Below are positions 60,021 to 64,000 of a stretch of DNA of 64,000 bases, in pieces. Within the stretch, counting starts at the first letter, position 1. Each line of letters starts with the position of its first letter. The notes under the pieces are model-generated. The model made no database searches, was not told the origin of the DNA, and worked only from the letters and a program-made list of their open reading frames with translations. The translations under genes were made by a program, and so were the position numbers. The DNA lies in contig NZ_SWKN01000006.1 in assembly GCF_005871185.1 (NCBI RefSeq), positions 1,401,666-1,465,665 of the forward strand. The letters are read 5' to 3'. The DNA is from Limnobacter alexandrii. GTDB taxonomy: Bacteria; Pseudomonadota; Gammaproteobacteria; Burkholderiales; Burkholderiaceae_B.

Positions 60021-60095
60021 TTAACGGTTGGCGATGTACATGGTGATTTCGAAACCGAAACGCATGTCAACGAATGATGGTGTAGTCCACTGCAT
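60021..60095 (-). CDS. pqqA: PqqA, PQQ precursor peptide
   Basis: A 24-residue peptide beginning MQWTTPSFVDMRFGFE and ending in IANR, too short for ordinary gene calling. Glu16 and Tyr20 in FEITMY are the two residues cross-linked to form PQQ, at the standard spacing. AAAGGAGGA lies seven bases before the ATG, an unusually strong ribosome site. It is first in the pqqABCDE-ABC operon, with a sigma-54-type promoter about 105 bases upstream and an attenuator just after its stop. Confidence 0.97.
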   Translation of the reverse strand: MQWTTPSFVDMRFGFEITMYIANR

Positions 60096-60194
60096 GAAAT
60101 ATCCTCCTTTTACTTTATAAAAATGCACCTTGGCACATGGCTTGGGTGAAGAACTTGGCTTGCGCCGTTTTGTTCGTCCTCAAAGGTTTAAATA

Positions 60195-60209
60195 GCAATT
60201 CCCGTGCCG
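60195..60209 (-). promoter_or_regulatory. Sigma-54 promoter of the pqq operon
   Basis: On the minus strand CGGCACG-GGAA-TTGC, matching TGGCACG-N4-TTGC at all but the first base, with exact 12-base GG-to-GC spacing. Confidence 0.72.
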
Positions 60210-60275
60210 TACATGCAGCGCTGTCGGTATTTTTGCGATGTGGGAAATGGGTGCCTGTTCGGGTGTTTCGCTTGT

Positions 60276-60296
60276 TCAAACTGTTGCAGTTTGAAA
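60276..60296. promoter_or_regulatory. Perfect inverted repeat upstream of the pqqA promoter
   Basis: TTCAAACTG-TTG-CAGTTTGAA, containing CAAACTGT, close to the CAAAACTGT core at other promoters of the island. Its centre ACTGTTGCAGT recurs at 41809-41819. Located about 70 bases upstream of the -24 element. Confidence 0.5.
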
Positions 60297-60303
60297 CACA
60301 ATG

Positions 60304-60336
60304 CAAAAAGGCGCGAACCTTGTGAGCTCGCGCCTT
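60304..60336 (-). terminator. Intrinsic terminator after the porin gene
   Basis: On the minus strand AAGGCGCGA and TCGCGCCTT pair across an 11-base loop, followed by a T-run. Confidence 0.8.
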
Positions 60337-60368
60337 AGGGATAACCGTTAACGGAGGGTGGTTAACGA

Positions 60369-61559
60369 TTAGAAGAACAGGATTGCGCCTACGGCGATTG
60401 TGTTCTCTTCACCTTTTGGTGTACCAGCAGGTGCAAAGCGATATTGTTCTTCACGAGTGATGTACTCACCCGCAATCGTCAGGCTTGGGGTCAAGTTGTG
60501 GTACACGCCCAGAACCATTTGGCTTGTTTCGTCCAGCATGATTGCCGCATCGTTGCTGGTAGCATCCAGGGTGGAGGCGCCGTAATTGATACCAAATTTG
60601 GTGTTGCCGACCTTGTATGTGGCCTGAACCAGGTAGCCGTCGGAGTCCCGTTCGAGACCTTGTAGGTCAGCCCCGCCGAATCCGATCAATGTCGTACCCA
60701 AGCCTTCGCCGGTGTAGTAATTGCCCACCAGACCCAAATTGCCGAAGTTCAAAGCGGCACCAACTTCATAACCAGCGATATCACTCTGGGCATTGTTGCC
60801 AGCTGTTGCAGGATCATCCGGCAATGTGTCTCGCCCTTGGTTGACCAATGCACCCCAGATTTTACCTGTGTCACCCAGGCTGTAAGATGCCAGGGCTTGA
60901 AGTCCGGGTGAATCTGCTTCACCACGTGGTGTTTTTGGTTGGAAAACGCCGGCAGACAGGCTCAGATTTCCAATCGCAGGTGCGGTGTAAGTAATTTGAG
61001 GTTGAAATTCCGTGTAGATGTAGCCAGCGCCGATAGAACCCAGGGTGGTGTTCAATGCACCGTTGAAGCCCGAGCCACCGCCGACCGCCAGCAATGACAT
61101 GTCATTCAGAATGGCATTTTGCCCGAACAACCCGATGTCACGTCCTGCCTTGATCGTACCCATGGTTGCGTTGCCGAATTGCAGGAAAACGCGTCGTTGG
61201 TCACCAACCAATTGACCTGAAGTACCGGTGCCAGCTCCTGTGAAGGTTGTACCGGGATCGATCGAAATAACCGCCTTCAAGTCGTAGCCTGCTTGCGTAG
61301 TCGAAGCTGAAAAAATAATGAAACCTGGCAACAGACCGTTTTGGATCGAAGTGCGGTCTTGACCTGTGGCAGTACCGCCACACACACCCAAAGCACCATC
61401 GGCAGCTGCGCCAGCGTTGTCGCAGCTGGTGGTGTTGTAGTAGGCGTTTACAGAGCCAGAAATATCCATTTCCCACTCGCCAGCTTTAAAGCCGATTGCG
61501 TGTGCCGAAGTCCCCATTGCTGCCAAGATGGAAGCTGCTACTAATTTTTTGCTGATCAT
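60369..61559 (-). CDS. Gram-negative porin
   Basis: A 396-residue outer-membrane porin. The signal peptide ends GTSAHAIGF; the mature chain starts with a beta strand (EWEMDISGSVNAYYN), contains VFLQFGNATMGTIKAGRDIGLFG (eyelet-loop region of betaproteobacterial porins) and ends in aromatic residues (AILFF). A sigma-54-type promoter and a copy of the shared activator element lie upstream. It may be co-induced with the alcohol-oxidation genes to admit small substrates. A terminator follows. It contains an extra Cys pair near the N-terminus (about 45 and 60). Confidence 0.87.
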   Translation of the reverse strand: MISKKLVAASILAAMGTSAHAIGFKAGEWEMDISGSVNAYYNTTSCDNAGAAADGALGVCGGTATGQDRTSIQNGLLPGFIIFSASTTQAGYDLKAVISIDPGTTFTGAGTGTSGQLVGDQRRVFLQFGNATMGTIKAGRDIGLFGQNAILNDMSLLAVGGGSGFNGALNTTLGSIGAGYIYTEFQPQITYTAPAIGNLSLSAGVFQPKTPRGEADSPGLQALASYSLGDTGKIWGALVNQGRDTLPDDPATAGNNAQSDIAGYEVGAALNFGNLGLVGNYYTGEGLGTTLIGFGGADLQGLERDSDGYLVQATYKVGNTKFGINYGASTLDATSNDAAIMLDETSQMVLGVYHNLTPSLTIAGEYITREEQYRFAPAGTPKGEENTIAVGAILFF

Positions 61560-61659
61560 GAGATCAACCCTCCAGTTTTAGTTTTTAAAGGTTGTTGCTT
61601 GTTTGTCTTCTAAAGCTCGCCAGTACACTGCAGAGTAGAACTGGCTTGAGGGGACTAGG

Positions 61660-61674
61660 GCAAAAGACATGCCA
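61660..61674 (-). promoter_or_regulatory. Sigma-54 promoter of the porin gene
   Basis: On the minus strand TGGCATG-TCTT-TTGC, one mismatch to the consensus with exact 12-base GG-to-GC spacing, about 100 bases before the ATG. Confidence 0.78.
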
Positions 61675-61805
61675 GTGCATAAGTTATTGATTTATAATAA
61701 CTAAATGAAAATGTAGGGCTTTTGATGACAGGCTGGGGCGGTGCAGTTGGTTTGCGCCAAACGGTGCGCATTGAAACAGGATTGTGTGCGGGTGGAGCAG
61801 GTGAA

Positions 61806-61821
61806 TGACAGTTTTGTGACA
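61806..61821. promoter_or_regulatory. Activator-site candidate upstream of the porin
   Basis: TGACAGTTTTGTGACA, the exact reverse complement of 41835-41850. It continues into AACTGT, giving the inverted repeat ACAGTT-N7-AACTGT, about 130 bases upstream of the -24 element. Confidence 0.6.
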
Positions 61822-61842
61822 ACTGTTCAATTGCTTTGTACC

Positions 61843-61874
61843 AAAAAAAACCACCCGACAATGGGGTGGTTTTT
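61843..61874 (-). terminator. Intrinsic terminator after the sigma-54 activator gene
   Basis: AACCACCC and GGGTGGTT form the stem, flanked by A- and T-runs; on the minus strand it ends in a long T-tract. Confidence 0.8.
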
Positions 61875-61908
61875 CTGGAACGGGCGGAGCCGGCTTAATG
61901 CACGCGAC

Positions 61909-64000
61909 TTACTTTGAATTCAGGCGCCGGTAAATTGTATTTCTTGAAATACCCAGCATGCGGGCGGCAGCGCTCACATTGCCCCGGCAGGTTTCCAAGG
62001 CATCTTGAATCGCCTGTGATTCCAGGTCGTCCAGATTGATTGGATTGTCCACTTGGGCCCGAGAAGTGGCCTGCCGGGAACCCAGGTAACCCTGTGCCCG
62101 TGCATCGTAGGCGCGGGTGTCGTAGGTGTCTTCTTTGTATCGGGGTGACTGGGGCAGCGAATTGATCTGCTCTTCCCGATTGCTCGGTCTCTGGCTGTGC
62201 GTCCAGCTGTCAAATCGACCTTCCCTGAACTTGCTGAACGTTTGGTCAAGGCCATTGTTTTTGGGTGCAACAGCCTGTCGATGATGCACCTGCACTTCAA
62301 ACGATCCTGGTTTGGTTCGCGCCGGGAACGCCGGTGTTGGCTTGTGAGCAGGTGCAGCCATTTTGGTTTGCACTGAAAAATTACTGCGCACGTTAAACTG
62401 TGGGCGTGTGCTGGCCACAGGTGCTGTTGCACGCAGTGGCTGGCGATCGTCGGTTTCTGGCAGCACTTGCTCCGGCTGGCTGGTTTTGTTGTCCAAACGC
62501 AAGGCGCGCCATTCGTCGAGGAAGTCGTCGGGCAGGTGGTCCCACTCAATGGTTTCAGCTTCGTCAGTCATTACACTGGCGGTGCGCAAAATATTGGTCA
62601 GCTGGCGAATATTGCCCGGCCAAGCGTGTGTGGTGAATGCCTTCATCACTTCGCCTGAAACACGAATACGCGGGTTGTGTGATTCATTCTCCAGAATGCG
62701 CTGAATTATTTTTTGCAGATCGGTGCGCTCGCGCAGCGCGGGAATTCGCACCACCAAGCCGTGCAAGCGATAGTACAAGTCTTCGCGGAAAAGGCCAGCC
62801 GCAATTTGATCGCGCAGGTTGCGGTGCGTGGCGCATATCACTTGTAAATTCACAGGAATGCTTTTCTGGCTGCCCAGTGGTGTAACCACTCGTTCTTGCA
62901 ATACACGCAGCAAACGGGCTTGCAGCGAAACCGGCATATCGCCAATTTCATCGAGGAACAAGGTGCCACCATTGGCCTGCAATATACGGCCTTGTGAGCC
63001 CTTCTTTTTCGCGCCAGTAAACGCACCGTCTTCGTAGCCAAACAACTCGGATTCAATCAGTGTTTCGGGTATCGATGCGCAATTAACGGCTACGAAAGGT
63101 TTGTCGTGTCGAGGCGAATCGTTGTGTATGGCCTGCGCAAGAATTTCCTTGCCTGTGCCTGTTTCACCCAGAATCAGAATGGGAATGTCCTTGTCAATCA
63201 CCTTGCCCACTTTCTCGATGATTTTCGCCACCTGCGGGTCGCCTGTGTTCAGGTATTTCAGGCTGGACAGGTGATGGCTTTTTTGACAGGTGGTGTTGCC
63301 TTTCTGGGTTGCCGGCACCTGGTTGTGCTGAACGGCCCCGTCCTGATTGTTTTTCACCAAGCCCACCGAGTCGAAAATTCGACCGCGGCCTACACTGCCC
63401 AAGCTGGCTTTGGCTGTCACCTGGTTGCCATTGTGCAAGCACAAAATCAGCGGAATGGGGTTGCAGGTGCGGTAGTGGTCGATCAGGGCCGACAAAGGCA
63501 TACCGAACAGTGAGCTGAAGGTGTGGCTTTTCAAGGCATTGGCCGACATGCCGAATTGCACCATGGCAGCCCGGTTGGCTGCCAGGAATTTGCCTGCGGG
63601 CGAGAAGGCGGCTGCGCCTTCCACGACTGAACCCAAAAACTCTCCGCGCTGGTGAAATTGCACAATGATCGCGTCTTGAAACGAGCTATTGAACAAATGA
63701 TTTTCAATCATTTGTGCAGACATACGCACCAAGCCCATGGTGTGTCGGTGGTAGCTGCGATAGTCGCCAGTTACATCAAGTACGCCAATGGCCACGCCAT
63801 TGGGGTCGAAGATCGGTGCTGCTGAACAAGTCAGGAAACGGTTCACATCCAGAAAATGGTCTTGACCGTGAACGACAGTGGGCAATTCTTCAATCAGCGC
63901 GGTGCCAATTGCATTGGTGCCCTTGTGTTCCTCGCTCCAGGTGACGCCTGGCGCCAGGGCCACTTTCTGGGCTTTCACCAAGAAATCATCATCACCCAGC
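61909..64000 (-). CDS. Sigma-54-dependent activator, AcoR-type with GAF domain (5' end outside window)
   Basis: The frame stays open through base 64000, so about 100 N-terminal residues are missing. Visible are a GAF-type sensor (WSEEHKGTNAIGTAL onward), a PAS-like middle, and the AAA+ domain with Walker A GETGTGKE, the sigma-54 contact loop GAFTGAKKKG, Walker B GGTLFLDEIGD and arginine-finger region FREDLYYRL. A C-terminal Fis-type HTH reads NVSAAARMLGISRNTIYRRLN. Between AAA+ and HTH lies an unusually long (about 140 residues) Gln/Arg/Pro-rich linker. AcoR relatives activate genes for alcohol, aldehyde or acetoin use. The five sigma-54-type promoters nearby are its likely targets. Confidence 0.9.
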   Translation of the reverse strand, partial: LGDDDFLVKAQKVALAPGVTWSEEHKGTNAIGTALIEELPTVVHGQDHFLDVNRFLTCSAAPIFDPNGVAIGVLDVTGDYRSYHRHTMGLVRMSAQMIENHLFNSSFQDAIIVQFHQRGEFLGSVVEGAAAFSPAGKFLAANRAAMVQFGMSANALKSHTFSSLFGMPLSALIDHYRTCNPIPLILCLHNGNQVTAKASLGSVGRGRIFDSVGLVKNNQDGAVQHNQVPATQKGNTTCQKSHHLSSLKYLNTGDPQVAKIIEKVGKVIDKDIPILILGETGTGKEILAQAIHNDSPRHDKPFVAVNCASIPETLIESELFGYEDGAFTGAKKKGSQGRILQANGGTLFLDEIGDMPVSLQARLLRVLQERVVTPLGSQKSIPVNLQVICATHRNLRDQIAAGLFREDLYYRLHGLVVRIPALRERTDLQKIIQRILENESHNPRIRVSGEVMKAFTTHAWPGNIRQLTNILRTASVMTDEAETIEWDHLPDDFLDEWRALRLDNKTSQPEQVLPETDDRQPLRATAPVASTRPQFNVRSNFSVQTKMAAPAHKPTPAFPARTKPGSFEVQVHHRQAVAPKNNGLDQTFSKFREGRFDSWTHSQRPSNREEQINSLPQSPRYKEDTYDTRAYDARAQGYLGSRQATSRAQVDNPINLDDLESQAIQDALETCRGNVSAAARMLGISRNTIYRRLNSK

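Larger units (their letters stand above)
61560..61908. other. 349-base regulatory region between porin and sigma-54 activator genes
   Basis: No gene seen. It contains the porin sigma-54 promoter (61660-61674), the shared activator site (61806-61821) and the terminator of the activator gene (61843-61874). Confidence 0.7.

Noticed and set aside
60137..60325. 62-codon frame on the plus strand upstream of pqqA
   Set aside because: It overlaps the pqq sigma-54 promoter, the inverted repeat and the porin terminator, and shows no family character.
1..64000. tRNA, rRNA, CRISPR, insertion sequence or prophage
   Set aside because: No cloverleaf, rRNA-like block, regular spacer repeats, transposase or integrase frame was found on reading both strands.

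Overview
The window looks like a chromosomal segment of a free-living aerobic betaproteobacterium (order Burkholderiales). The mix of PQQ alcohol oxidation, carboxylate siderophore synthesis and OmpP1- and porin-type outer-membrane proteins would suit Limnobacter or a close relative, but that assignment is inference from gene content and style. No rRNA, tRNA, insertion sequence, integrase, prophage or CRISPR array was seen, and about 90 percent of the bases are coding.

Region 1 (1-9,035): a ChaN-type lipoprotein cut by the window edge, a small secreted HExxH protein, and a Tat-exported dienelactone hydrolase. Next come ohrR and ohr with clear palindromic operators. A tightly spaced same-strand run follows: GS-like amidoligase, class I glutamine amidotransferase, YqaA/DedA-like membrane protein, ArsH flavoprotein and modABC.

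Region 2 (9,156-16,769): a large DUF6351 esterase-like lipoprotein, an orphan hybrid histidine kinase, an RpiR/HexR-like regulator, an SMP-30-like lactonase and pgi.

Region 3 (16,867-40,007) is an iron island. It holds tonB-exbB-exbD, bfr and bfd; a six-gene carboxylate (NIS) siderophore operon whose order matches vibrioferrin pvsABCDE plus a leading SbnG-like aldolase/citrate synthase; a divergent FecA-like receptor; a hemP-receptor-pentaheme cytochrome unit; and a divergent imelysin/di-heme/imelysin/DUF1513 operon. Fur-box-like sites (12-15 of 19 matches by eye) lie before nearly all of these units.

Region 4 (39,979-64,000) is a PQQ alcohol-oxidation island, interrupted by several transporters and a possible toxin/immunity-like pair. 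It holds two quinoprotein dehydrogenases, an ExaC-type aldehyde dehydrogenase with DUF779, a SoxYZ-like carrier and metallohydrolase relay pair, pqqABCDE (including the 24-residue PqqA) with a PQQ-associated ABC transporter, FadL and porin outer-membrane proteins, and a sigma-54 activator of the AcoR type. Five sequences fitting the sigma-54 -24/-12 consensus with exact 12-base GG-to-GC spacing precede exaC, the SoxYZ-like gene, the main alcohol dehydrogenase, pqqA and the porin. A shared element with core CAAAACTGT, including a 15-16 bp near-identical form at three places, lies near the two dehydrogenases, the porin and exaC. It is a good candidate for the activator's binding site. This inferred sigma-54 regulon is the most interesting system in the window.
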